Origin: Duganella sp. CF517
Lineage (GTDB): Bacteria; Pseudomonadota; Gammaproteobacteria; Burkholderiales; Burkholderiaceae_D
Length of the DNA stretch: 64,000 nucleotides
Direction: 5' to 3'
Assembly: GCF_900110275.1 (NCBI RefSeq)
Contig: NZ_FODC01000009.1
Location: 124,001 to 188,000, forward strand
This document shows positions 35,451-44,865 of the stretch, piece after piece; position 1 is the stretch's first letter; each line of letters starts with the position of its first letter. Below the pieces are notes generated by a model. It saw only the letters and a list, made by a program, of their open reading frames with translations, ran no database searches and was not told where the DNA came from. A program made the translations under genes and the position numbers.

Positions 35451-37058
35451 ATGGAAAGCAAAACAGTAAAACCGTTTAAACCGTTTAGTTCATTTACCCG
35501 TAGGGACTTTCTGTACCGGGCCGCCGCCGTCGGCGGCACCGGCCTGCTGTTAAACACCATGAACGCCTGGGGCATGGGCATCGGCTCGACGTCCGCCGCG
35601 CCGCCCGCGCTGAGCGGCAGCGGCAAGGGCAAGAAGGTGGTGATCCTTGGCGCTGGCCTGGCCGGGCTGACCGCCGCCTTCGAACTGGGCAAGCTCGGTT
35701 ACCAGTGCCAGATCCTCGAGGCGCGCGCCTTCGCCGGCGGCCGTTGCCAGACCGCCCGCAAGGGCTTCAGCCTGACCGAATTGGGCGGCGACAAACAGAC
35801 CTGCGCCTTCGACGAAGGCCAGTACATCAACCACGGACCGTGGCGCATCCCGCTGCACCACCAGTCGACCTTGCACTACACGCGCCTGTTCGAGGTGCCG
35901 CTGGAGGTGATGGTCAACGAGAACGACCACTCCTATGTGTACTCCGAAAACGCCGGCCCGTTCGCCGGCAAGCGGCTGCGCATCAAGGAGGTCAAGGCCG
36001 ACATGCGCGGCCACGTCGACGAGATGCTGGCCAAGTCGATCAAGAACAACCAGCTCGACGCCGAACTGACGGCCGACGACAAGCGCCTGCTGCTCGACTA
36101 CCTGGCGCACGAGGGCCAGCTGGCCGGCGCCGACCTCAAATACAAGGGCCGCACCGGGCGCGGTTTCGCCGTCTATCCGGGCGCCGGCATGGAGCCGGGA
36201 CCGGGCAAGCAGTCCGACCCGCTGGGCTTCAAGGAGCTGCTGGCGTCCAAGCTGGGCAACGTCTATAGCGCGGTGCAGGACTTCCCGATGCAGGCGACCA
36301 TGTTCCAGCCGGTCGGCGGCATGGATGCGATTCCGAAGGCGTTCGAAAAACGCGTCGGCAAGGTGATCCGCTACCGCTCCGAGGTGCAGACCATCCGCCA
36401 GAACGACCAGGGCGTGACCATCGCCTTCAAGGACACCGCCACCGGCAAGGCTTCCAGCGTGACGGCCGACTATTGCCTGTGCACCATTCCGCTGTCGGTG
36501 CTGCGCCAGATCGACACCGATTTCTCGGACACGTTCAAGAAGGCCGTCGCCACGGTGGCCTATGCGCCGGTCGGCAAGATCGGCCTGCAGATGAAGCGCC
36601 GCTTCTGGGAGGAGGACGACAACATCTACGGCGGCCATGTGCTCACCGACCTCAAAGGCATCAACACCATCTCGATGCCGTCGTACGGCTGGCAGAAGAA
36701 GAAGGGCGTGCTGCTCGGCTATTACCAGTACCAGACGGCCGCCATCGAGGTCAGCGCGCTGACGCCGGCCGAACGCGCCGAATTCGCCGTCGCCGCCGGC
36801 CAGAAGATCTTCCCGCAGTACCGCGACGAATACGAGAACGCGTTCTCGGTGGCTTGGCACCGCGTGCAGTACAACCTGGGCGGCTGGGCCGAGTGGACCG
36901 AGAAGACCCGCGCCGCCGCCTACCCGACGCTGCTCGAAGGCGAGGGCAGGATCATGCTGGCCGGCGAGCACCTGAGCTACCTGACCGGCTGGCAGGCCGG
37001 CGCCATCGAATCGGCCTGGCAGCAGATCGCCAAGATCCACGCGAGGGCCAGCGCATGA
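35451..37058 (+). CDS. Tat-exported flavin monoamine oxidase family protein
   Basis: 535 residues. A twin-arginine signal 'FTRRDFLYRAAAVGG' is at residues 15-29, so the folded flavoprotein should go to the periplasm. The FAD-binding site is 'VVILGAGLAGLTAAFELG' then 'EARAFAGGRC', and the C-terminal flavin motif is 'IMLAGEHLSYLTGWQAGAIE'. The family oxidises amines or L-amino acids to imines. The next gene, a cytochrome c, overlaps by 4 bases, so electrons may go to the respiratory chain instead of oxygen. ATG 35451 has GAGGAAACCG in front. Confidence 0.94.
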   Translation: MESKTVKPFKPFSSFTRRDFLYRAAAVGGTGLLLNTMNAWGMGIGSTSAAPPALSGSGKGKKVVILGAGLAGLTAAFELGKLGYQCQILEARAFAGGRCQTARKGFSLTELGGDKQTCAFDEGQYINHGPWRIPLHHQSTLHYTRLFEVPLEVMVNENDHSYVYSENAGPFAGKRLRIKEVKADMRGHVDEMLAKSIKNNQLDAELTADDKRLLLDYLAHEGQLAGADLKYKGRTGRGFAVYPGAGMEPGPGKQSDPLGFKELLASKLGNVYSAVQDFPMQATMFQPVGGMDAIPKAFEKRVGKVIRYRSEVQTIRQNDQGVTIAFKDTATGKASSVTADYCLCTIPLSVLRQIDTDFSDTFKKAVATVAYAPVGKIGLQMKRRFWEEDDNIYGGHVLTDLKGINTISMPSYGWQKKKGVLLGYYQYQTAAIEVSALTPAERAEFAVAAGQKIFPQYRDEYENAFSVAWHRVQYNLGGWAEWTEKTRAAAYPTLLEGEGRIMLAGEHLSYLTGWQAGAIESAWQQIAKIHARASA

Positions 37059-37474
37059 GGGACACGTTATTGAAGGCCGCGATGGTGATCGTGGCGGCGT
37101 TCGCGGCCGCCGCCAGCGCGCCGTCGCAGGCGCAGACCACGGCGCCGGACGGCAAGGCGCTGTTCCTGAAAAACTGCGCGGCCTGCCACCAGGCCAGCGG
37201 CAAGGGCATACCGGGCGCGTTCCCGCCGCTGGCCGGCAGCAAATTCGTCACCGGCGACCACGCCGAAGTGGCCACCGTGCTGCTCAAGGGCCGTGGCGGC
37301 ATGCCCGACTTCAGCGAGAACATCAACGACGCCGACATGGCCGCCATCCTGACCTACGTGCGCGCCAGCTGGGGCAACAAGGCCGACGCGCTGACCGAGG
37401 CCGAGGTGCTCAAGCTGCGCGATGCGCTGGGCGTGGCCCATTTCGGCAGCGCCGAAATGTCGAACAAACACTGA
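37055..37474 (+). CDS. Periplasmic class I cytochrome c
   Basis: 139 residues with a signal peptide (1-27, ending AQA). Heme is attached at C41-A-A-C44-H45 ('KNCAACHQASGKGIPG'), and the likely axial Met is M83 in 'GRGGMPDF'. It overlaps the amine oxidase stop (ATGA). The obvious inference is that it takes electrons from the oxidase flavin and passes them to the terminal oxidase, as in other periplasmic dehydrogenase/cytochrome pairs. Confidence 0.94.
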   Translation: MRDTLLKAAMVIVAAFAAAASAPSQAQTTAPDGKALFLKNCAACHQASGKGIPGAFPPLAGSKFVTGDHAEVATVLLKGRGGMPDFSENINDADMAAILTYVRASWGNKADALTEAEVLKLRDALGVAHFGSAEMSNKH

Positions 37475-37498
37475 TTACAACCACAGGAAGACGAGACC

Positions 37499-38065
37499 AT
37501 GACCAAAGCATCGACCAACGCATTGACCAACGCATTGACCCGATCCGTAACCGCACTGTTGATCTCCACCGCCGTCGGCCTGCTGTCGGCATCGTCGGCG
37601 ATGGCCGCCGCCAAGGCGCCGAAGGTGGAGGAGAAGGCCGACATCGTGCGCCACAAGATTCCGAACTCCGACTTCCCGATCGCGCTGGCGGTGACGATTC
37701 CGCCCACGGCCACCATCCACTTCATCAGCGGCCAGGTGCCGGCGGTGATCGACAAGACCGCCGCGCCGGACTCGCTGGCCGCCTTCGGCGACACCAAGGC
37801 GCAGACCGAGACGGTGCTCAAGAAGATCAAGGAGATCCTCGAGGGCATGAAGCTGGAGATGTCCGACGTCGTCAAGATGCAGGTGTTCCTGGTCGGCGAT
37901 CCGGCCAAGGGCGGCAAGGGCGACACCAAGGGCTTCATGGAAGCCTACACCCAATACTTCGGCGGCGCCCAGCCCAACCTGCCGGCGCGCGCCGTGGTGC
38001 AGGTGGCCGGCTTGAGCAACCCTGGCTGGCTGGTCGAGATCGAGGTGGTCGCCGCCAAAAAATAA
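37499..38065 (+). CDS. Exported RidA-like (YjgF/UK114) protein
   Basis: 188 residues. Residues 1-36 form a signal peptide (ending AMA), unusual because RidA proteins are normally cytosolic. The fold signature is present: 'HFISGQVPAVIDK', the long helix 'AQTETVLKKIKEILEGMKLE', 'VVKMQVFLVGD', and 'NLPARAVVQVAGLSNPGWLVEIEVVA' (shown for position only), with the Arg of 'PARAVVQVA' equivalent to the imine-binding Arg of RidA. RidA enzymes hydrolyse reactive imines to ketones and ammonia. Next to a periplasmic amine oxidase this makes chemical sense. Confidence 0.9.
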   Translation: MTKASTNALTNALTRSVTALLISTAVGLLSASSAMAAAKAPKVEEKADIVRHKIPNSDFPIALAVTIPPTATIHFISGQVPAVIDKTAAPDSLAAFGDTKAQTETVLKKIKEILEGMKLEMSDVVKMQVFLVGDPAKGGKGDTKGFMEAYTQYFGGAQPNLPARAVVQVAGLSNPGWLVEIEVVAAKK

Positions 38066-38136
38066 GCGATTCAGGTTCAGATTCAGGTTCGGGTTCAGGT
38101 CTTACTTTTCTTATTATTCAACTGGGGATTCAAAAT

Positions 38137-40602
38137 ATGCATAAGGCCACACTGAAGATCGGCGTCGCAGCCGTGTTGTCCACCCTGGCGATTGGCGCCG
38201 CGTATGCTAGTCCGGCCAACCCGGCCGAAGCCGAGGCGGCCGAAGCGGCCGCCGCCCCCGACGCCGCGTCGGCCGGCTCGGTGATCGTCACCGGCACCCG
38301 CTCGAGCGGCATGAAGGCCGAGAACAGCGCCTCGCCGATCCAGGTGCTCGACTCGGCCTCGCTGATGCGCACCGGCCAGCCGGACCTGATCCAGGCGCTG
38401 GCGCAGAACCTGCCGTCGTTCACCGCGCAAGCGTTCGGCGGCGACACCGCCAACCTGACGCTGTCGGCCCGCCTGCGCGGCCTGAGCCCGAACAACACGC
38501 TGGTGCTGATCAACGGCAAACGCCGCCACGGCACCGCCAACCTGGCCGTGCTGGGCGGCCCGTACCAGGGCGGCGCGGCGGCCGACCTGAACTTCATTCC
38601 GGTGTCGGCCATCGACCATATCGAGGTGCTGCAGGACGGCGCAGCCGCCCAATACGGCTCGGACGCCATCGCCGGCGTGATCAACATCATCCTCAAATCG
38701 AACGACCATGGCGGCACCGCCTCGGCCACCGGCGGCGGCTACTGGGACGGCGGCGGCAAGACCGTCGGCGGCTCGGCCAACGTCGGCTTCGAACCGTTCA
38801 AGGACGCCTTCCTGAGCGTGACGGCCGAATCGAAATACCACGACTTCAGCGACCGTGGCGGCATCGACCCACGCCTGCTCGACGCCGGCAACCTCGCCGC
38901 CGCGCCGGGCATGACGTCGATTCCCGGCTACCCGTACCTGAACAAGATCCAGGGCGACGCCCAGTACCACCTGCAGGTGTTGGCCGCCAACTTCGGCTGG
39001 GACGTGACCAAGGACGTGCAGATCTACAGCATCGCCACCTACGGCGAGAAGGTCGCGCGCGCGTACGAAAACTACCGCCTGCCGACCCGCATTCCGAAAA
39101 TGTACCCGCAGGGCTTCTCGCCGAAGGAAAAGATCAACCAGAAGGACTTCGGCTGGACCGGCGGCGTCAAGGGCAAGCTGGCCGAGTGGAACCTGGACCT
39201 GAGCACCACCTATGGGCGCGACAAGTCCGAGATCGGCGTCGAGGACTCGGCCAACGCCTCGCTGTTCGCCGACACCGGCTACTCGCCGACCACCTTCAAG
39301 GCCGGCGCCTTCATCGCCAGCCAGCTCACCACCACGCTCGAGTCGAGCCGTGAATTCAACGTCGGCTGGAGCAAGCCGCTCACCTTCGCCGCCGGCGTCG
39401 AGCACCGCATCGACAAATACGAGATCCAGGCCGGCGACGCCGCCTCGCGCTACAAGGAGGGCTCGCAGTCGTATCCCGGCTTCTCGCTGACCGACGCCGG
39501 CCGCCACCGCCGCACCAACAAGGCCGCCTACATCGACATCGCCGGCAATCCGATCAAGGATCTGACGGTCGATCTGGCGGGGCGCTACGAGCACTTCTCC
39601 GACTTCGGCGCGGCCCGCGTCGGCAAGCTGACCTCGCGCTACGAACTGACGCCGACGGCGGCCGTGCGCGGCACCTTCAGCAACGGCTTCCGCGCGCCGA
39701 CGCTGGCCGAATCGTACTACTCGGCCACCAACGTCGGCCCGACCAGCGCCTTCGTGCAGCTGGCGCCCAATTCGCCGGGCGCGCGCCTGGTCGGCGTCGA
39801 CGGCCTCAAACCGGAGGCGTCCACCAACCTCAGTGTGGGCATGGTGCTCAACCCGGCCAGCAATCTGAATATCACGTTCGACGTCTACCAGATCAAGATC
39901 CGCGACCGCATCGTCGGCTCGGGCGCCTTGTACGGTTCCGGCGGCGCGGTCAACTCGCCGGCCGTCACGGCGGCGATCCTGGCCAACGGCAACGTGCTCG
40001 ATAGCACCGTCAGCCAGACCGGCATCAACATCTTCTCGAACGCGGTCAACACCCGCAGCCGCGGGCTGGAATTCGTCACCACCTTGAACGAGAACTACGG
40101 CGCCTACGGCCGCGTGGACTGGTCGATCGCGGCCAACTACAACAAGGTCGAAGTCACCAAGATCAACCAGGCGCCGACGCAGCTGCTGCCGCAAACCTTG
40201 CTCGACAAGACCGCGATCTCGAACCTGGAGACGGCCTCGCCGAAGATGCGCGTGAACCTGGGCGCGCTGTGGAAGATCGGCGACTGGACCATCAACCTGC
40301 GCGAGGCGATCTACGGCAAGTCGAACGACTACGGCAGCGAGGACGGCTCGGTCTATCACAAGACCGAGATCAAGGCCAAGGCGATCACCGATCTGGAAGT
40401 GGGCTACAAGGTCAACCCGGCGTGGTCGGTGGCCGTCGGCGCCAACAATCTGTTCAACACCTACCCGAACGGCGTCAATCCGGCGCTGCTGGCCGACCAG
40501 CGCGCCGCGTTGGACAACGCGGCGGTGACGGTGCTGCCATCGTTCTCGCCGTTCGGCATCAATGGCGGTTACTACTACGTGCGGGCCAACTACAAGTGGT
40601 AA
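38137..40602 (+). CDS. TonB-dependent receptor of the amine oxidase operon
   Basis: 821 residues with a signal peptide (1-23, ending AYA). The plug domain has 'VIVTGTRSSGMKAENSASPI', 'RLRGLSPNNTLVLINGKRRH' and 'IEVLQDGAAAQYGSDAIAGV'; the barrel ends with 'GYYYVRANYKW', the aromatic C-terminus needed for insertion. It is 71 bases after the RidA-like gene, with a run of TTCAGG repeats between. The likely task is import of the amine or peptide substrate. It is related in style to the receptor at 16970-19447. Confidence 0.94.
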   Translation: MHKATLKIGVAAVLSTLAIGAAYASPANPAEAEAAEAAAAPDAASAGSVIVTGTRSSGMKAENSASPIQVLDSASLMRTGQPDLIQALAQNLPSFTAQAFGGDTANLTLSARLRGLSPNNTLVLINGKRRHGTANLAVLGGPYQGGAAADLNFIPVSAIDHIEVLQDGAAAQYGSDAIAGVINIILKSNDHGGTASATGGGYWDGGGKTVGGSANVGFEPFKDAFLSVTAESKYHDFSDRGGIDPRLLDAGNLAAAPGMTSIPGYPYLNKIQGDAQYHLQVLAANFGWDVTKDVQIYSIATYGEKVARAYENYRLPTRIPKMYPQGFSPKEKINQKDFGWTGGVKGKLAEWNLDLSTTYGRDKSEIGVEDSANASLFADTGYSPTTFKAGAFIASQLTTTLESSREFNVGWSKPLTFAAGVEHRIDKYEIQAGDAASRYKEGSQSYPGFSLTDAGRHRRTNKAAYIDIAGNPIKDLTVDLAGRYEHFSDFGAARVGKLTSRYELTPTAAVRGTFSNGFRAPTLAESYYSATNVGPTSAFVQLAPNSPGARLVGVDGLKPEASTNLSVGMVLNPASNLNITFDVYQIKIRDRIVGSGALYGSGGAVNSPAVTAAILANGNVLDSTVSQTGINIFSNAVNTRSRGLEFVTTLNENYGAYGRVDWSIAANYNKVEVTKINQAPTQLLPQTLLDKTAISNLETASPKMRVNLGALWKIGDWTINLREAIYGKSNDYGSEDGSVYHKTEIKAKAITDLEVGYKVNPAWSVAVGANNLFNTYPNGVNPALLADQRAALDNAAVTVLPSFSPFGINGGYYYVRANYKW

Positions 40603-40626
40603 GACGTTGACGGCGCATCAGGCCAA

Positions 40627-40652
40627 GGCCGCCCTCCGGGGCGGTTTTTTTT
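40627..40652 (+). terminator. Rho-independent terminator closing the amine oxidase operon
   Basis: CCGCCC-TCCG-GGGCGG stem-loop followed by nine T residues, about 25 bases beyond the receptor stop. Confidence 0.9.
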
Positions 40653-40689
40653 TGGTGTAGCATGTCGGCTTCACACCACGGAGCTTCGC

Positions 40690-41604
40690 ATGTTGAAAAC
40701 AATGGGCAGGACCCTGCTGGCGGCCGCCATCGCCGGCGGCGCCGGCGGCGCGGCCGCCGCGCCGATGACCTTGCAGGACTACCTGGCGCTGACCGGCCCG
40801 GCCCCCAGCCTGCACGTGGCCTACGGCGCCGCGCCGTCGCAGTTCGCCGAACTGTTCGCGCCCGGCGGCGACGGCCCGTTCCCGGTCGCGGTGGTGATCC
40901 ACGGCGGCTGCTGGACCCGGGAATTCGGCGGCATCACGCAGATGCGCAACATCGCCGGCGACCTGCTGCGCCAGGGCGTGGCGGTGTGGAACGTCGAATA
41001 CCGCCGCTTCGACGAGGAGGGCGGCGGCTACCCCGGCATGTACCTCGACGTCGCCACGGCGGTGGACCGCCTGCGCGCGCTGGCGCCGGCGCACCGGCTC
41101 GACCTGTCGCGCATCGTGCTGGTCGGGCACTCGGCCGGTGGCCACCTGGCGCAATGGGCCGGCGCGCGCGCGCGCTTGCCGCGCAGCAGCCCCCTGTACG
41201 TGGCCGATCCGCTGCCGGTGCCCACCGTGATCAGCCTGGGCGGCCTGGCCGACCTGCGCAACGAGGCGGCCCTGATCAAGGCCAGCTGCGAGCGCGACAC
41301 CGCGCAGCTGGCCGGCACGCCGAGCGCCGAGCGGCCGGACGTCTTCGCCGACACCTCGCCGGCCGAGATGCTGCCGTCCGGCGTGCGCACGGTGCTGATC
41401 CACGGCGAATTCGACACCGTCTCGCCGATCCGGGCCGGACACGATTACGCGCGCCGCGCCAGCGCCGCCGGCGACGCGGCGGAGGTGGTGCCGCTGCCGG
41501 GAGGGAGCCACTACGACGAGGTGGCGGCGACGTCGCCGTCGTGGGCCATCGTCTCGGCGCAGATCCGCAAGGCGCTCGGCATCGGCGCGCCGCCGGCGCG
41601 CTAG
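40690..41604 (+). CDS. Secreted alpha/beta hydrolase, kynurenine formamidase-like
   Basis: 304 residues with a signal peptide (1-24, ending AAA). HGGCW at 71-75 is the oxyanion-hole motif of the BD-FAE/kynurenine formamidase group. The nucleophile is S148 in 'VLVGHSAGGHLA', with the acid in 'LIHGEFDTVSP' and the base H in 'PGGSHYDEV'. It should cleave a small ester or amide in the periplasm. It has its own GGAG ribosome site after the terminator, and its stop overlaps the convergent MazG-like stop by 4 bases. Confidence 0.9.
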   Translation: MLKTMGRTLLAAAIAGGAGGAAAAPMTLQDYLALTGPAPSLHVAYGAAPSQFAELFAPGGDGPFPVAVVIHGGCWTREFGGITQMRNIAGDLLRQGVAVWNVEYRRFDEEGGGYPGMYLDVATAVDRLRALAPAHRLDLSRIVLVGHSAGGHLAQWAGARARLPRSSPLYVADPLPVPTVISLGGLADLRNEAALIKASCERDTAQLAGTPSAERPDVFADTSPAEMLPSGVRTVLIHGEFDTVSPIRAGHDYARRASAAGDAAEVVPLPGGSHYDEVAATSPSWAIVSAQIRKALGIGAPPAR

Positions 41605-41975
41605 TATTGCGTCGACTTGCGGGCGTCGCCGCGCACCCGGTCGGCCGGGTACTTGGCGGCGTTGAGGGCGATTTTCTCCAGCGCCGCGGCGCGCAGGTCG
41701 ACGCCGGTCCGGTCGGCCAGCTGCACCAGGTACAGCAGCACGTCGGCCAGCTCGTGGCGGATGCCGGCGCGTTTGGCGTCATCGAGTTCGTCGTCGGCGC
41801 CGGTGCGCAGCCACTGGAAATGCTCGGCCAGTTCCGCCACCTCGACCGACAGCGCCATCGCCAGGTTTTTCGGGGTGTGGAACTGTTCCCAATCGCGCTC
41901 GCGGGCGAAGGCGCGGGTCCGCTCGCGCAGCTCGGTCAGGGTATCGGGGCAAGGGGAGGCGTGTTGGTTGTCCAT
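41601..41975 (-). CDS. MazG-like nucleotide pyrophosphohydrolase
   Basis: 124 residues, all-alpha. The metal site is 'SVEVAELAEHFQW' then 'ELADVLLYLVQLAD' (the EExxE and ExxD motifs), and the C-terminus 'NAAKYP' is typical of the RS21-C6/dCTPase-like branch. It should hydrolyse non-canonical or excess NTPs or dNTPs to monophosphates. ATG 41975 gives the family's usual length; the open frame extends further upstream but only as shadow of the DUF2807 gene. Confidence 0.92.
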   Translation of the reverse strand: MDNQHASPCPDTLTELRERTRAFARERDWEQFHTPKNLAMALSVEVAELAEHFQWLRTGADDELDDAKRAGIRHELADVLLYLVQLADRTGVDLRAAALEKIALNAAKYPADRVRGDARKSTQY

Positions 41976-42065
41976 GGCCGCAATGGTAGCACCATCCGTT
42001 TTGCGCTTCATGCCCCGTTTTCGACGGTTTGTCGCATGGCCCGGGCGCGGCGCGGGGCCGCTGGC

Positions 42066-42083
42066 TATAGTGGCAACACTATA
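42066..42083. promoter_or_regulatory. Perfect palindrome TATAGTG-GCAA-CACTATA
   Basis: Seven-base arms with a 4-base centre lie in the divergent gap between the MazG-like and DUF2807 genes, 21 bases before the latter's ATG. TATAGT could serve as a -10 element, so a bound protein would block the promoter. Confidence 0.55.
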
Positions 42084-42104
42084 CAACTTCATGGATAACC
42101 GATC

Positions 42105-42995
42105 ATGCGCCGCTCCGCCATCGCCTTCGCCACCATCGCCGCCTTCTCCACCCTGGCCACCATCGCCGGCTGCGCCGTCATCGTCATCCCGGAAGACGGC
42201 AACATGCAGTACAAATCGTCCTTCGGCGGCAACGCGGTCGAGGGCAACGGCCAGGGCGCCGTCGAGCGGCGCGACGCCGTGGTGGCCGCCAATGTCGACG
42301 GCATCGATATCAACGGGCCTTTGCAGGTCGAGGTGCGCGTCGGCGAGGCGGCCTCGCTGCGGGTCGAAGGCGACAGCAATCTGCTGCCGCTGCTGCGCAC
42401 CGACGCCGGCGGCGACACGCTGCGGGTCTGGGTCGAGGGCAGCGTGCGCGCCGCCAACCCGCTGCGGGTGGTCTACACCACGCCCCAGCTGCGCCGCATC
42501 CAATCGAACGGCTCCGGGCGCCTGTCGGTCACCGGACTCAATGGCGGCACCCTGAACCTGAGCCAGAACGGTTCGCGCGCGGTGCAACTGGCCGGCAATG
42601 TCAGCCAGCTGGAGGCGCGCCTGAACGGCTCCGGCAGTGTCGACGCGAACGCCCTGCAAAGCGGCTCCACCCTGGCCAGCTTGAACGGCTCCGGGCGGCT
42701 CAACCTGGGCAACCTGCGGGGCGACACGCTCAACCTGGACTTGCGCGGCTCCGGCGGCGTCGACGCCAGCGGCAGCGTGCGCAGCATGATCGTGCGGCTG
42801 TACGGCTCCGGCAGCGCCGACCTGGCCGGCCTGTCCAGCCAAAGCGCGGAACTGAGCACGCATGGTTCGGGCAGCATCTCGGCCGCCGTCAGCCAATCGC
42901 TGGTGGCCGACGCCAACGGCTCCGGCAGGGTCACCGTGTATGGCAACCCGGCGCAGCGCAGCGTCAGCGGCAAGCGCGTGAGCGTGCTGCAGTAG
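42105..42995 (+). CDS. DUF2807 (GIN-domain) lipoprotein
   Basis: 296 residues with lipobox TIAGC (Cys23). The body is the DUF2807/GIN-domain beta-solenoid: 'GIDINGPLQVEVRVGEAASL', then many repeats of '(N)GSG' such as 'ARLNGSGSVDANAL' and 'LYGSGSADLAGLSS'. These repeats are seen at nearly constant 20-residue intervals. Function is unknown; surface or periplasmic, lipid-anchored. A paralogue without lipobox lies at 44968-45624. The 3' end overlaps the convergent GGDEF-EAL gene by 32 bases. Confidence 0.92.
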   Translation: MRRSAIAFATIAAFSTLATIAGCAVIVIPEDGNMQYKSSFGGNAVEGNGQGAVERRDAVVAANVDGIDINGPLQVEVRVGEAASLRVEGDSNLLPLLRTDAGGDTLRVWVEGSVRAANPLRVVYTTPQLRRIQSNGSGRLSVTGLNGGTLNLSQNGSRAVQLAGNVSQLEARLNGSGSVDANALQSGSTLASLNGSGRLNLGNLRGDTLNLDLRGSGGVDASGSVRSMIVRLYGSGSADLAGLSSQSAELSTHGSGSISAAVSQSLVADANGSGRVTVYGNPAQRSVSGKRVSVLQ

Positions 42996-44865
42996 AACCC
43001 AGCTGCCCGATCAACAGCGCCAGCGGCATCGGCCGCCCGTACAGGTAGCCCTGCAGACACGGGCAGCCATGGCCGATCAGGAAATCGGCCTGCGCGCGCG
43101 TCTCCACGCCCTCGGCCACCACGTGCAGCCCCAGATGGCCGGCCATCGCCAGGATCGACTGCACCAGCGCCGCGCTGCTGCTGTCGTCCGGCGCGTCGAT
43201 GATGAAGCTGCGGTCTATCTTGAGCTCATACAGCGGCATTTTTTTCAGGTACGCCAGGCTCGAATAGCCGGTGCCGAAATCGTCGATCGAAAAGCGCAGC
43301 CCGAGCGCCGTCAGTTGATGCATGCGCGCGATGGTTTCGTCCAGTTTGTCGATCAGCAGTCCCTCGGTCACCTCCAGTATCAGCCGGTCGGCGGGCGCGC
43401 CGGTGTCGGCCAGGGTGCGCTGCACCAGCACGACGAAATCGGGTTGGCGGAACTGGCTGGGACTGACGTTGACCGACAGCGGCATCGCCAGCCCCGCGCG
43501 CTCCAGCAGCAGCACCGCCTCGCAGGCCTGGCGCAGCGCCCATGCACCCAGCGCCAGGATCAGTCCCGACTCCTCGGCCACCGGAATAAAGACCGACGGC
43601 GGCACCATCGCGCCGCCGGCCAGCGGCCAGCGCATCAGCAGCTCGCCGCCGATGGCGCGGCCGTCGCGGTCGACCTGCGGCTGCACGTGCATTTGCAGCT
43701 CGCCCCCGGCCAGCGCCGAGGCCAAATCGCGCTCCATCGACAGACGCTGTTCGACCGCGGTCTGCATCGCCATCTCGAAGAAGGCGATGCCGTTGCGGCC
43801 CTCGGCCTTGGCGCGGTACATCGCCGTATCGGCCTCGCGCAACAGGTCGTGCGCGGTCTGCTCCGGCTGCGCTCCCACACGCGGCTTGGGCAGCATCGTC
43901 ACGCCGATGCTGGCGGTCGAGGTGTACAGCTGGCCGTCGATCTCGAACTCCTGGCCGATGGTGACGCGGACCTTTTCGGCGACCGCGCGCGCGGCGTGGG
44001 TGGCGCTCTCCAGATCGTCGGCCAGGTGCGCCAGCACCACCACGAACTCGTCGCCGCCGATGCGCGCGACGGTGTCGGCCTTGCGTACCAGTTGGCTCAG
44101 GCGCCCGGCCGCCTTGCACAGCAGCGCGTCGCCGATCGCGTGGCCGCGCGCGTCGTTGATGGTTTTGAATCGGTCGAGATCGACGAACATCACCGCGCTG
44201 AAGGTGGCGCTGCGCGCCGAGCTGGCCAGCAGCGTGTCGACGCGGTCCATCAGCAGGCGGCGGTTGGGCAGGCCGGTGAGCACGTCGAAGAACGCCAGCC
44301 GCTCGAGCGAATCGGCGCCGGCGCGCAATTCGTCGAACGAGCGCGCCAGCTGCTGCAGCAGCACCGCGCACGACAGCGTCAGCACCGCCGTGATGAACAT
44401 GAAGTTGATCGAGATGATGGCCGACTTGAGGAAGGCGTGGTCCGGCATGCCCTCGATCTGCAGTTTGGCGTTTTCGTCGAACCCGAGCACCAGCACCGCC
44501 AGACCGGCCAGCAGCAGCATCCACAATGCCGGGCGTAGCCCGAGCAGCAGCGCGGCGAGCACCGGGATGGCCATCAGGTAGATCTGGCTGACCGGCCCGA
44601 TCTTGAGCAGCAGGCCGACGCCGACCACGAAGGCGACCGCCAGGAAGTTGAACACGCGGACGGTGTAGGCGACGCGGCGCAGCAGCAGGATGGCGCCGAT
44701 CCACGACAGCGCGATGACGTCGATGACGATGATGGACCACATGCCTTCGCCGGCCGCCAGCAGCATGCTGGGGACGGCCGTGGCCAATCCGAGCAGGAAG
44801 ACGATCAGCAGCAGCTTGGCGAAAATCCGCGCGCGCCAGTGTGCTATGTCGTTCGGCGCAGCCAC
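42964..44865 (-). CDS. Membrane GGDEF-EAL c-di-GMP protein
   Basis: 633 residues. Five or six hydrophobic segments lie at about 15-175 as a membrane sensor of unknown ligand. The GGDEF domain has GGDEF at 270-274 and an I-site RKAD at 261-264, so it could make c-di-GMP and be product-inhibited. The EAL domain (about 380-620) reads ELL at 408-410 instead of EAL but keeps the metal-binding Glu, 'SIDDFGTGYSSLAYLK', 'KIDRSFI' and 'VAEGVET'. Both activities are plausible. The C-terminal 'STAARSRACR' tail lies over the DUF2807 gene end. Confidence 0.95.
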   Translation of the reverse strand: MAAPNDIAHWRARIFAKLLLIVFLLGLATAVPSMLLAAGEGMWSIIVIDVIALSWIGAILLLRRVAYTVRVFNFLAVAFVVGVGLLLKIGPVSQIYLMAIPVLAALLLGLRPALWMLLLAGLAVLVLGFDENAKLQIEGMPDHAFLKSAIISINFMFITAVLTLSCAVLLQQLARSFDELRAGADSLERLAFFDVLTGLPNRRLLMDRVDTLLASSARSATFSAVMFVDLDRFKTINDARGHAIGDALLCKAAGRLSQLVRKADTVARIGGDEFVVVLAHLADDLESATHAARAVAEKVRVTIGQEFEIDGQLYTSTASIGVTMLPKPRVGAQPEQTAHDLLREADTAMYRAKAEGRNGIAFFEMAMQTAVEQRLSMERDLASALAGGELQMHVQPQVDRDGRAIGGELLMRWPLAGGAMVPPSVFIPVAEESGLILALGAWALRQACEAVLLLERAGLAMPLSVNVSPSQFRQPDFVVLVQRTLADTGAPADRLILEVTEGLLIDKLDETIARMHQLTALGLRFSIDDFGTGYSSLAYLKKMPLYELKIDRSFIIDAPDDSSSAALVQSILAMAGHLGLHVVAEGVETRAQADFLIGHGCPCLQGYLYGRPMPLALLIGQLGSTAARSRACR

